DNA from: Paraphysoderma sedebokerense
Taxonomy: Eukaryota; Blastocladiomycota; Physodermatomycetes; Physodermatales; Physodermataceae
Length of the DNA stretch: 64,000 nt
NCBI GenBank assembly: GCA_025602915.1
Contig: JAHLJZ010000024.1
Coordinates: 62,001 to 126,000, forward strand
Direction: 5' to 3'
The notes under the pieces were generated by a model. The model was not told the origin of the DNA, made no database searches, and saw only the letters and a program-made list of their open reading frames with translations. Made by a program: the position numbers and the translations under genes. Positions within the stretch are counted from its first letter, which is position 1, and each line of letters opens with the position of its first letter. Below, piece by piece: positions 10,641-22,035 of this stretch.

Positions 10641-11230
10641 TCACTGTTTCTTTTCCCCCATCGAGAGCTCTCCCATTTTCTCCAAATATTCGTACCAAAC
10701 TATAAAGTGAATACACATTAGAACTGACTGATTTAACAAGTAAAAGCCTTGCTGATAACACCGACCTGTACATAGTGCACAATTCTTTTTCAGCATGGAT
10801 GATGTTTCTGTGTAATTCTGAATAGACAAACGAAATTAGGAGAGTGAAATATAGCGTTCGGCTGGTAAATTACTATAGGAGGCTTACCATAGAAATAACC
10901 CGAGATAGATTAGGAACATCATTGAGTTTTTGCATTACCTTATTATTGAGATTGTCTAGATGATCCGAGAACACCGTTGTCAAAACAAGGATTAAAAGGT
11001 CTCCGCTTTTTTGACAAAAACGTAGCAACTGCCAACCTTGAATGGATAACTTCGGGTTAAAGGAAAGCATATCTGCACATTCTCTATATATGGATATAGA
11101 TTAATGAAGCCCTCCAGGCGCTGATGATTGACATATGAACTAGCCTAATATTCATATAAGCAACTTTAAGTTTATACCCTGGTGGAATATTGGGCGGTGT
11201 TATGTGCGGAGAACATTGTTGCTGCGACAT
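10641..11230 (-). CDS. Small hypothetical protein, three exons
   Basis: Three frames join cleanly. Exon 11178-11230 encodes MSQQQCSPHITPPNIPP. Exon 10888-11083 starts GECADMLSFNPKLS and ends SRVISM. Exon 10641-10817 starts NYTETSSMLKKNC and ends GEKKQ-stop. The introns have GTATAA...ATATATAG and GTAAGC...TATTCAG ends, and the second has a CTAAT branch-like site. The product is 141 residues with a proline-rich start, a leucine-rich middle and a Cys-containing stretch (NCALCTGRC). I recognise no family. The splice fit supports it, but the 3' exon could be wrong. It lies between the two secreted paralogues. Confidence 0.45.
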
Positions 11231-12924
11231 CAGAATGTGGAAATAGATATGGACAACGAAGAGACGAGACGATATAATTCTGGGATTTAACTCTCCGCAG
11301 ATTGTCTATTCTCTCTCATAAACGCCAGTCACGGGGATCGCTAAAGGAAACGAACACGGAGTGCAATATGGAGAGACAGAAGGATAGTGACGAAAACCGC
11401 TTCTTGGATTAAGTACATATTATTATCTTGATACAACAAGACAAATTAGATCCTCAAGTTATCTAGATTCATTCTACGAGATGTACGACGATGTCATGGT
11501 AGTTTACCTTTTCATTAAAGGTTGAAATTACTTTCTTAATGAAAGAATTTATGAGGCTTCATGTAATACAAATTTCGCACCGCAGTAAGCAGCTCTCCTT
11601 CAGTAATTCACACTGCCGTCAGCACCGAAAGAGCATGCATCATGGCAGGTTTCACGCTACAATGATTGAAATATTGTTATTATAATTTTTGCTTTCTTGT
11701 TGATGTACAACTCGCACAATAAACCTTTATTTTTCTCTAATTTGACTTCACTGATTCCGGATTCGAAACTGTTCCGACAAGTCATTCGGCAAAATGAAAA
11801 GAAATAAAATGCCACCTAGCGTAAAGCTTTGCTCCAACGCAATGATTCTAATGACTGATAACGATAAACAAATGCATTGAATAACTGATAATGCTGAAAT
11901 GCTAGACTATATATCAATTTTATACCAGACGATGTACAAAGATCTCGCATTGGTGCTGTCTGATATTGGTGCACCAAATTTTCAAGCCGCATGATGCTAT
12001 CATATTCCAATGGTTTTCTTTACAGTATAAAAAAGCTATATTATTCTAATAGTATACTTGTATATTGCTTTTAAATAATCCTATCATACAAGGTTCCATA
12101 CTGTACGATGCATCAATGTAGCTGGCGCGCGCCCAATATGCACAAGATGCACCATACTGGTCCATACTGCAGGGCGCTGTTTCAGTAATTAATACAGCAT
12201 GATGCTCAGCCAGTGCTCACCTCCTCTTATGTCTGATTTTGATAGTATCTGTACATAAGTATAGGTTTTTACCAATTTTTGACATCGGTCGTTCGCTAGA
12301 TTACAATTACAGCCCATAAAAGTCCATTCTGCTGCATGAAGCTTGAGGCATGTAGACGCATTCTCTCATTCTGAGTATGTTTCACAGTTTATATTAATTG
12401 TTCGCTCTTTATCCTTCTTTATTCTTGATACAAGTACATTTGACTATTATGTGCATGCTGCAGGATGTCGCCGAACCCATCAGTGACCCCACGCGTGACG
12501 CATACTGCAGGATGCATGTATCGAAGCTCCATACTGCACGGTGTTTATGCTAATCCAATAATCACAATGCTACGGTAATTACACAAATTACATTATTTGG
12601 GTGGATAATGATCGATGCATCAGTTACATAGCACATAATTTCTATAGTGTGAAATGTAGTAATTAAGCATCCTGCTGGATACAACAAAACTCTACTGTAT
12701 ATCTAACCATCCTTACGACACTAGAACTTATGAATGCGAAATTGTGTAATAATAACAATTTACAATCAAAATCATCTGCTGCAATATTGACGAAACCGCA
12801 AGACCCCGTCGCGATGCCTCATATTTCGTTCGGTCTTCCGCTACATATCTCTTATAAAAACTACTGACCTTTAATATACATTATTACATTCTACACGAAA
12901 ATAGATGATTTACCCTATCACCAT
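11231..12924. other. AT-rich spacer, no gene supported
   Basis: About 1.7 kb between the small gene and the end of paralogue 2. The longest frame (11816-12010, minus, 64 codons) has no splice support or family likeness. The part 12.09-12.55 kb contains a recurring short motif listed separately. Confidence 0.5.
12096..12543 (+). repeat. Short dispersed motif, (C)CATACTGCAGGATG-like, six degenerate copies
   Basis: Similar words occur at 12096 (CCATACTGTACGATGCAT), 12152 (CCATACTGG), 12162 (CCATACTGCAGGGCG), 12454 (CATGCTGCAGGATG), 12501 (CATACTGCAGGATGCATG) and 12529 (CCATACTGCACGGTG). Spacing is irregular (10-290 nt), so this is not a tandem array. The word is partly palindromic around CTGCAG. 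Function unknown. Confidence 0.5.
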
Positions 12925-14504
12925 CTACCATTCCCAAATCCACATTAAAGCTCTAACCCGATTGCTCGCTGATCTAACGAAGAAATCATCGAAAGTTTGA
13001 AACAGATTACCAGTGGATTTATATTGAATCGTCAATCCTTCAACACTACAAAAAATGTGGGATTTAATAGTGTCAGACCAATTTGAAAGAAACAATAGGG
13101 CACCAAATGCTAAAGATACTCACAACTCAAAACCGAATACGTCGACTGAATCAATTACGATCTGTTTCACGACTGACATTGTAGCTTTCACCTTAAATTC
13201 TATCGTTTTCGGCAAATTCACTAAATAAACTGCTCTATCTTCCAAGTAATCTTCGCATTCCTTGCGAAGCACATGCTCTTTTGTAATTGGGTCCACTTTT
13301 TCAATTGTAAATGGGATCTGCCGGTATTGAGCTGCCATTATGTCAATGATACTGTTGTAGCGACGGATCAAATGGGCGAGAAAATGATAGTAGATGTTGG
13401 GATGGAACCAGACATTGTATAATGCTAGGTGTGATGATTGGAGGATTAACGATGGGGATTTAGGGAGTTTGGAGCCTTCGCTGATTTGGGACTTGGATCA
13501 GGATATTTTAGTTTCGATTGAATATGTGATTTATGACTATCATACGGAGAAGGTTTGATTGGGTACCCCTGGGCAGCAAATATCGAAGAATACTTATATT
13601 CCAATTTTCGAATCATATTATCAATATGTGCAAGCCGACATGTCGATGTCGTCGTGAGACGGCCATGAGATCGATCGGCGTCTAGTAGAGCCGAAGGCGC
13701 AATATGATCATAATACTCAGTGAAGACGAGATCAGAAGGGTATTGCACGCTAGAAAAAGTTGTGTCACAAATTCGCTGCTGGGACTCGGACGCCGAGCAA
13801 AGGGAGCATAGATCGGCAAGGTTGTCAATATTGGAGATTACGAGAGGCAATGTATCAACATCCAGTCGGCTAACAGAAATTCCGGTTGGATCCGTTGGTG
13901 ATGAGAGGATTACACTGGGCAGCCGATCAAACGCGAACGACGCTTCTGCAGAGATTTGGACAGTCTTTGCAATGTCGCCGTGAAACCACCTTCGACCAGA
14001 TCGATGCTGAGACATAACTAATAGGTATTTTCCTGATTGCAAGAATGAAGGAGGCGTAAAAGTAAGCGTGTATTCACTAGATTCTGATATAATTAACTTT
14101 CGTATAATTGTCGCTACGTGAACATGTTTAGGGATCCGCAAAATCGCTGCCGGGAGTTCGACCGGATGTATCAGCGGTCGCGGTTCTATCCTATACAGAT
14201 CTACATTATAGGATACCTTTTCAACAGGCAGAGAAGCGGTACGGAAAATGAGAGATACGGAGTCGGAAGGATTCCATTTTGATGAGGAGAGTATGGCTTC
14301 CGAAATTAATGGAGTTGACCATTGGCAAAATACATTGGCATGGCAGAATCCTTTATTTTCTTTGTATAGTTCGAACAGCGATCGAGCATTGGGTTCTATG
14401 CTACGATGGGTTAATGATACCGAATTTGTTGGCGAGACGAGCGTTATAGTGAATACAGCGACGACACATGAGCTCACAATGCAACGGCAAAATGAAAAAT
14501 ACAT
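12925..14504 (-). pseudogene. Unrecognised secreted protein, tandem paralogue 2 (frame disrupted near 13.45 kb)
   Basis: Second copy of the secreted family. It opens MYFSFCRCIV with the same signal peptide and GFCHANVFCQW, then LADLCSLCSA and STCRLAHIDN. The first frame ends about 13446 (SLNPHR-stop). The homologous continuation (SLILQSSHLALYN, then HPNIYYHFLAHLIRRY and the DYLEDRAVYLVNLPK tail) is in another frame, and I see no intron that joins them. The 3' part keeps a second exon: donor GTGAGTATC near 13125, acceptor TTTTTGTAG, last exon starting VEGLTIQYKS and ending RALMWIWEW-stop at 12925. Either this is a young pseudogene or the assembly has an indel. Copy 1 is damaged in a different place, so the ancestral protein of about 470-490 residues can be inferred from neither copy alone. 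Confidence 0.65.
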
Positions 14505-14906
14505 ATTCGAAGGATGAGACGGGCGAATGCCCCAAACGACTTGTTGTAAAAGGACTTATCTGTTGGTCAACTGATGTCGAGAAAACAAATGACCAATGGC
14601 AGTTGCTTCCCTCCAATTTTCAGGTTTGAAGATGTGGCAGGAAAAATGATGAAACGATTCGTTTTGCGAGCGTTATCGCAAGCGCAACGCGTTCCTTTAC
14701 GTTTTTCTTTATCCGCCAGGCCCAAACGAACCCCCGAAGTATATTTCGTAAACCTCCACTCTTCAGTTGGCTATTCTAAATATGAAATTACATTTACAAT
14801 TTATATGTATGAGTATACTATACTACGAACCCAGCATTCCTTAACATGCATAAAACGGTGACGAATTCATCCGAAGACACCATAGACAGGGGCCCAGCAA
14901 CAGCAT
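14505..14906 (-). promoter_or_regulatory. Upstream region of paralogue 2 and 3' flank of the PPR gene
   Basis: Homologous in blocks to the region upstream of paralogue 1 (GACCAATGGCA; GAAACGATTCGTTTTGCGAG). The open frame 14574-14861 on the plus strand has no support. Confidence 0.5.
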
Positions 14907-16840
14907 TCAATTCTTCTTTGGTACCAATTCTACAGCTCCCGTTGCGTCGTCAATTACCCTAATCTGACGGCCCAGCTCTTTCTTTAACAGACCCTTCATT
15001 GATATGTCTACCACCCAGCGCCATCCTTGTAGATACAGCCATTTCACCCACTTCTTGACCCTCTCTTCGTCTCTTTCTTTGATGCTTTTCACCAATATCC
15101 ACCTTATCGCAGTCCAATGCACATCCAATTTCAGATCCTCGCACTTCGATATCCATTGTTCCATCCATTGTACACTTTCGCCTGAAAGTGATCCAAGCTG
15201 AACCAGCTTGGCAAATGTCTCTGAATTAGGTTCTACAAATTGGCTACGAAGATTATCATACACCCAAGATCCAGTTTGCTTAGATCGTGTTGCTACGCAC
15301 ACGGAAAGAAGAGCATTATATGTTTGTATGGTGGGTTTCAGACTATAATCCGGAATAGACTTGAACAGAGTAAGTGCGCGATCAAGGTCAGGGAGTTGGG
15401 CACATGATGAAATGAACGTGTTAAAATGAGTGATACTGAGCGGGGACTGAGAATTGGATGAAGATTCGAGATGAAATGCTTTCAGTTGTTCGAATGAAAC
15501 GTCCCATGCCCCAGCATTACTGCCAATCCTAGCTACCAGAGGTTCTAACACTTTCGAACTTATCAGGTGTCCTTTCCCCATCTTCATTGTGCTTTGATCA
15601 ATAATCGGAATGAGTTTCAAACAGGCGAGAATGTTTCCACTCTGAGAAAACGCTTGTATGATGGACGAATAATGGTGAATTGATAATTCACAACTCGACC
15701 GCTTGATCTCTTTCAAGATTAAAGACACTAGATTTGTATCCCCATGTCTGCTGGCCAGCTGCAGCATACTCTGAAGGACTCCCATATCAATGAAAAAAGA
15801 TGGATTCGAAGATGTATACCGATTTAGATGATTGAAGCAATCCACTGCGTAAGAATACTAAAGGCAGTCTGAGCTAACTAACTAATTGAAACCATACTGA
15901 TGGAATAAACGAACCTCGTTGCCATCGGCGAATCCCGCTGCCCAAAAAGCCCAATCGGAACTCCGAATACCGTCGGCAGCTTTGGTTTTCTTCCATATTT
16001 TGATAACCTCCCAAGTTCTTTCCCAGTTTCGTTTCGATAAACATTGCATGCTTAAAAGTCTTAGCGTTTGAGGTTTAAATCCGCTATAGCCGGAATAAAA
16101 GCCTTCTTCCAAAAGCGAAAAAGCACGATCTGTCTCCGCACTTTTCAAATGGGCAAAGATAAGGGCATTATAAATAGAGGAGGAATGTGGAATTCCAAGC
16201 GATTTCATTCTATCAATTATCAAATTTGCACGCTGCCACTCCCCTCTGTCAGCACAGACCTACGTAAAGTGAAATAGAGATCAACTCATGTTCGGGAACG
16301 AATGTTATGGTCACTGAATAATTTACTGACCTGGACAGCTAGCGCTACACATTCCGCTGAAGGTTTTATCCCTAATAATATCATCTCCTCGAGTACCTCC
16401 ATTGCACTATTTGGCATACTGGCGTTCTTCAGACATTGCAGGAAGGACTCGTAGACAGCAACAGTTGGTTGCATTCTTGATTTTCGCATCGCCTGCAGAA
16501 TCATAAATGCTTGATGAAGGTCATTCTGTTTGGCAGCATATTTAAGCCTTTTTAGCATGTCGGGATTAACCTCTCTAGAGAAAGTCGAGGCATTTTCAAC
16601 GAGTAGGGAGGGTGTAGAGGATGTCGAAAAGGCAGCTTTCGGAACACATTCGGATGACGATCGACCAAGATAACGCTGACGAAGGAAAATACTTCGACAA
16701 TGTACGGACGTAGAGACGTATGGGGAATTAATAGAGGTTATCCCGCAATTTGTAGGCATCATTTTGGACTTGCAAGCTCCGCAAACGGTCGAGGAACGAC
16801 TGGATATGGAATGAGTGGCCCTCAGAAACGGCGACGACAT
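14907..16840 (-). CDS. Pentatricopeptide-repeat (PPR) protein, probably mitochondrial
   Basis: Three exons: about 16330-16840, 15890-16262 and 14907-15846. The N-terminus is Ser/Arg-rich with few acids (MSSPFLRATHSISSRSS), as expected for a mitochondrial presequence. Repeats of about 35 residues follow, with PPR hallmarks such as DLHQAFMILQAMRKSRMQP, AVYESFLQCLKN, SAMEVLEEMILLGIKPS, SSIYNALIFAHLKS, ITHFNTFISSCAQL, RALTLFKSIPDYSLKPT and QTYNALLSVCVA. PPR proteins bind single-stranded RNA and usually act in organelle RNA processing or translation. I cannot say which member this is. It shares a 321-nt divergent upstream region with the WDR6-like gene. Confidence 0.85.
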
Positions 16841-17161
16841 GATGAGGCAAGGTTATAACGAAAGATAAATGACACGAGACGTTTAATCGACCATACTCTT
16901 ACATCCCAAGATGCGATATTGTATATCTTTCCTCTATACGAGTACGGTGCATCTGTTCTTCATCCATATCCAAGGGATCGTCAAAAGTCACGCGCCAACT
17001 TTTTTGTTTCGTGCTGCTTTTTGTTTACAAGGACAATCGCACCCTGTCCGATACGGCCGTGGAGGGATTGCATATCAAGAAGACTGAAATAGGCACATAA
17101 AGACGAGGAGAACGAGATTTGTGCATTGATACATCTTTTGAATCAGTTCAAAGCGCAGGAA
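16841..17161. promoter_or_regulatory. Divergent promoter region (PPR gene / WDR6-like gene)
   Basis: 321 nt separate the two start codons. No specific element is recognisable. Confidence 0.5.
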
Positions 17162-20100
17162 ATGAGTTCGACATCATTTAGGGCCCCTTCGAGTTGCATG
17201 TCGGACCTTGAGGTAAAAGCTACAATATATCATCCTAGTCTCAGAAGTAGAATTTACTGTTGCTCATTAATTTCTAATTAGACGCTGGCGTTCCGTGGTC
17301 CGGTGACGGCCCTTGCCTTCCTCAGCAACAACATATTAATTTCTGGAGCTGGGCCGTTTCTCAAATTCATCGACGTAACTAATGGAAGGATAATGGGAAC
17401 GGAAGATGTATTTTCGGGAAGCAGAATACATGAGATCGTTGTTGGTATGTGTTAGGGATGTGCTATGCTTCACTGTCTTGGCATTAATTAGATTTTGTTC
17501 AATGTAAGCCGCATACCCTATCCGGGATAATGACGGCCGCCGGACTACTTACACGATTGCCGTCTATGGTGGGAAATTGTGCAAGATGTACAAAGTAGTC
17601 ATTTCAATGACCGCTGAGTCTATTGAACATTTATCACTCCAACACCTCTACAATCACAACCATTGCGACTGGATAAAGAATGTCCATTTTCTTTATGATC
17701 CGCATTTGTCCGCTCACACCAACCCAAGTTCTTCGTATCCGAACACCGATGACCGTTTCCGAACAGACGTACCGACCCACGTAACTATTCTTACCGCGCA
17801 TAATGTACTTACGGTATTCTCAATCATACAGTCGTCCCATTCAGATGTCGAAGCCCGGTTGATACATTTTGTTCCCTTCATGTCCTTTCGCTCAACGAGA
17901 TGTATATTATACTCCGGCGGTGCTCACGGTTCCACTTGGTCGAATCTTGTGATTGCTTCCGGAACTGTGTTTAATGAAGTTCATCTATGGCGTTTGCCGA
18001 GTTTGGCGAGCCTTGACAATTTTTGCAACAAATCAAAGTCGTCAGGTTTTCAGCCGCACGGCGAAGTCATTCGAGTCGGAAATGTCATCGATGTAGACGT
18101 ATTTAAGAAGTTGGTAGGGCATGAGGGCGTTGTATTTTATGTTAGTTTTAGCAAGGATGGTAAATTACTATCGAGCACTAGTGATGACAGAACTGTCAGG
18201 TTATGGAATGCAGACCACAATGCACAGTGAGTATTTTGTTATATTCCCTTTATTTTGACGGATATATTGGCTAATCAGCTATTTTGCAGATGCGAACCTT
18301 TCCATACCTACTATGGGCATACATCTCGAGTTTGGCAATCCCGCATCTTGGAATCTCTTAATTATATAGTCACGGTTTCTGAAGACAATACCTGTCGCGT
18401 TTGGAGTTACCCAACTTTAGACGACGCAGAACAAGAAGCGAAGTGTCTGGCGGTTTTGTCCGGACATTCGGGGCGGAACTGCTGGAGCGTAGCCATTTCA
18501 AATGATCTTGGAGTTGTAGCTACTGGAGGAGCTGATGCTGGTATTAGGTTCTGGAATTTGAAGGAAATGAAAAGAAACCTCATAGGTTTGGTTTTTTTTC
18601 TAGTCTTTGACGTGACCATTGATCAGCTCGATACTAAAATATATCTGCGTGACCGCTTATAGAAACTCAAAATGAGCTCGAGTGCATACCTCAACCGCCT
18701 TCAACTTCGTATGAACCCGCCCTAACGGACGGAGTGAAGGTAATCCGGTTTATTCCCACGATCTCTCTACACTTACTTATACCATTCCACAGGACCGCAT
18801 TCGAAACTATATTATGCTCCCGGACGAGATACTGGCTTCCACTAATTTAGGTTACCTCCTTCTTTTTCATAACACAAAACGTATCTGGACGTCGCTTTTC
18901 TATTCGCCGCTCCTTTATTCATACACCGTTCTCGGCTCATCACCATGCGGAAAGCTCGTCGTTGCCGGCGCGATAGACGGATGCCTATTTATTCTGAATA
19001 CAGAAACGAAAAAAGTTCTCAAGCTTAAACCATTTGTGGATAAAGTTTACAGTATATGGATTCTTCCAAGAGCAGATAATGCCAACTCTTGGAATGTCTA
19101 TGTCCATTCTTACCCTGATGTTATGATGTGGTTTCGCACAGACTTTGATTGCCAAACAACGCAACAGATTCTTGTCGGTTTAGTCGCAAGATTGATTCTA
19201 CCGGAACCCAAATCAAAGGAAGTGTTGATGTATTTACATTTGGAGTTATCGGTCGACGAGACTATCTTAGCATTGACTTCGAGGCAGGGAGAGCTTTTAT
19301 TTTATGAGATTGGGCCGCATGTGAGAGATTCTGCGAAAAGGATGGAGACTCCAGAAGATTTTGATGATATATTTGAAAAGGCAAAATTGGAGGCAAGTGT
19401 GCTGAATACTGAAAACGAACCACCAGTACTACCATCGTCAAACGAAGGCAGCGACGAAAATCCGGAGATACCATCTGTTGAGTCAGTCGTCTCATCGAAG
19501 ACAAAATCTGGTCGCCGAGCACAGAAAAAACAAGCCCGGGGACAGATTCATACTATTACTCCGCAACTTTTGTCGCGTAAATTTACCATTCCATCGACAT
19601 TTCCCGATCCACCCAATCAAATTCACCCAGTTCTTTTATTCACCAAAGCGCATGGTCAAAGTGTTACTTGTGTCGTTATTCAAGAAGTCTTACCCGAACA
19701 CGACGCGGACGTACCCGAGTATGATGAACAAAACGAGCCTTCAATTGAAAATTACGCAAGTTCTGCCATTAAAGAGTACCGAATTGTAACCACTGGTCGA
19801 GATGGTGTATTCGCACAATGGCGTTACACTAGGACACCTTTGAAACGTAGTGATATCTCTCCGACAAGCTCAAATCGACCATCGTTTGCCAAGACCGAAC
19901 GGCCGAAGCTTCACGAAGATATTGAAGTGTCTGTCGAAAACAACAATAATTTAATTTGGTTGAAAAGAGTGACGAGGGAGCGTATAACGAAAGGATGGGT
20001 TGAGCGGTGTATACTGGTTGACAATGAAGTTTTGTTATTGGGATTTTATCAGAGACGGTTTTGGGTTTGGAATGAGACCAGAAAATTTAAGGTGACTATT

Positions 20101-21813
20101 CTACCAGACAAATTTCGAGTTTTTGAACTATATTGATTGTATCAAATTTTAGATGGTTTCAATTGCCTGCGGTGGAGCGCACCGTTTTTGGCATTTTAGA
20201 ACTCAGGATAGTGAGCTTAACAATGCGATGTTCACATTTATACGAAGAGAATACGTAAGGGACATTCTTGAATCGAATGTCTTATATTCAATTCTAATCA
20301 ATAATGACAGATTTACGCACACACACGATCCCAAAAAGCAAGTTCACCCTTTTCCTCCACTAAGCTGCAGCAAACCTTTCATGGTCGTGAAACTAGAGTG
20401 GTGAAGTTTTGTCGGGATGACTCCAATTGTCATCATTCAAACCCTAGCGTACGCAGTGTAATATCGAAATTGCACAATGTTCTAATCACGGCCAGTGAAG
20501 ACTGCAGTGTACGCTTTTTTGAATGTAAGTGGACGAGCAACCTTTTGTGATGCTGAAATCCATGTTACCCGCATTAACAAATTCTACCTAGACATCGATA
20601 ATGCCAGTTTCGATCAAAGATTACAGGATTTAACTTCAATGAAAAAGCACACTTCTGTAATCCGCTGTCTCGATATCTCTGTTGGAAATATTCCCCTGCT
20701 TTTCACTGCTGGGGGATGCGAGGAGCTGCGCTGCTGGAAACTGGAGTCGCACGGTAAATAAAGTTTGATCCTATGACCTCAAACGAAAGTGTTATTGATT
20801 TCTTCACAACTTTCAGGGTCGGCATTAACTGCGCTGGATTGCTCTGTGTGTCCTATTGTGTCGAGCGTACAGGAAACTAGGATAATGGATATCAGCGTTT
20901 TTCCCTATACTCACAATGAATTGGTTTATCACATTCTATGCCTTGCAAACTCAGACGGATATATTAGGGTACGCAAATTCCTTCTTTGTATATCTCATGA
21001 AAAATGCTCATTTCGTTTGTCTGCTTTCAAATACAGATCTTTGTCTTCGACGAAATGAACCAAAAATTTTATTTATTAAGCGAAAACAATCTTGGCAAGT
21101 GTTTACTGAGTGTTAAGCACGTCGCCGTTTCTCCGTCTACTTCATCAAATTCACTCGAATCTGTTGAAAATGATCATGTTGTCTTGATGTCGACTACTTT
21201 CGGGCATGTTCATGTGTTCTCCATATCCGCTGTGTTACATGCCTTCTTTGTTGCATATTCTGCCGTACCCGATCCAAAGCCAATCCGCGTTAAGACCTTC
21301 TACTTCACCGAACCTAAAATGAAAGAACTTTTCAAATGGAAGCCCCATCAAAGTGGGGTCAACTCGATGGATGTTGTGCGCGATGGAAACAAATTGCTCG
21401 TTGTGACAGGGGGTGACGATAATGCCTTATCCGTCTCAAGTATTGATATGAAGGACTGTAGTGTCAAAATGGAAACATATTATACAGCTCACGCCAGTAG
21501 TGTTACTTCAGTCAAAATTATTCGTGGGTTTACGAAGGCGGAAGAGACCGCCCAAGGGTTGTATGTTGCATCGGCGGCTGTCGATCAACGGGTTTCAATT
21601 TGGCGGGTTTCACCACTACAGTTTGCAAGCGGATCGGCGTCGACTCAAAGGGACACAAAGAATAGCGACCTGATTCAATTGATGATTAGTAAATTTGTAA
21701 ATGTACCGGATATTGGAGATATGGACGTTATGTTTGATGCTAGTACAGGTCAAGTTAATGTTGTCGCTGTCGGATTAGGAATTGAATTAATGAGGTGTAA
21801 TCTTTTAGCTTAG
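17162..21813 (+). CDS. WDR6: WDR6/Trm734 family WD40 protein
   Basis: Large WD40 protein of about ten exons. It starts MSSTSFRAPSSC and, after a short intron, LAFRGPVTALAFLSNN. Repeats include GHEGVVFYVSFSKDGKLLS with SDDRTVRLWN, GHTSRVWQSRILES with SEDNTCRVWS, and GHSGRNCWSVAISND with GGADAGIRFWNL. These match the human WDR6 order (GHVGIIFSMSYL, GHSARVWQVKLL, GHQGRGIRAIAA). The C-terminus (AAVDQRVSIWRV then FVNVPDIGDMDVM) matches WDR6 SASIDQRLTFWRL and HVPDVADMD. In yeast and humans this protein partners the Trm7/FTSJ1 methyltransferase for 2'-O-methylation at tRNA position 34. A Ser/Lys-rich insert (about 19400-19540) interrupts the repeats. Converges with FIG4. Confidence 0.9.
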
Positions 21814-22035
21814 ATGAATAAATAATAGAGAAATGATTCTAAATAGGGAACATGTCGCTACACTCTGAATATGGTAAAAAAAAACGTGCGCTAAGGAGAG
21901 TTTACGTTGATCTTTCAACTCAATGTATCAATGGTCCACATGCAGAACTGATGGACACATCTTGATCAATCTTTCCATAGTGCTTTATTTTACAACCCCC
22001 GATTGTAACGGAGGCATTATAAGTACATTATACAA

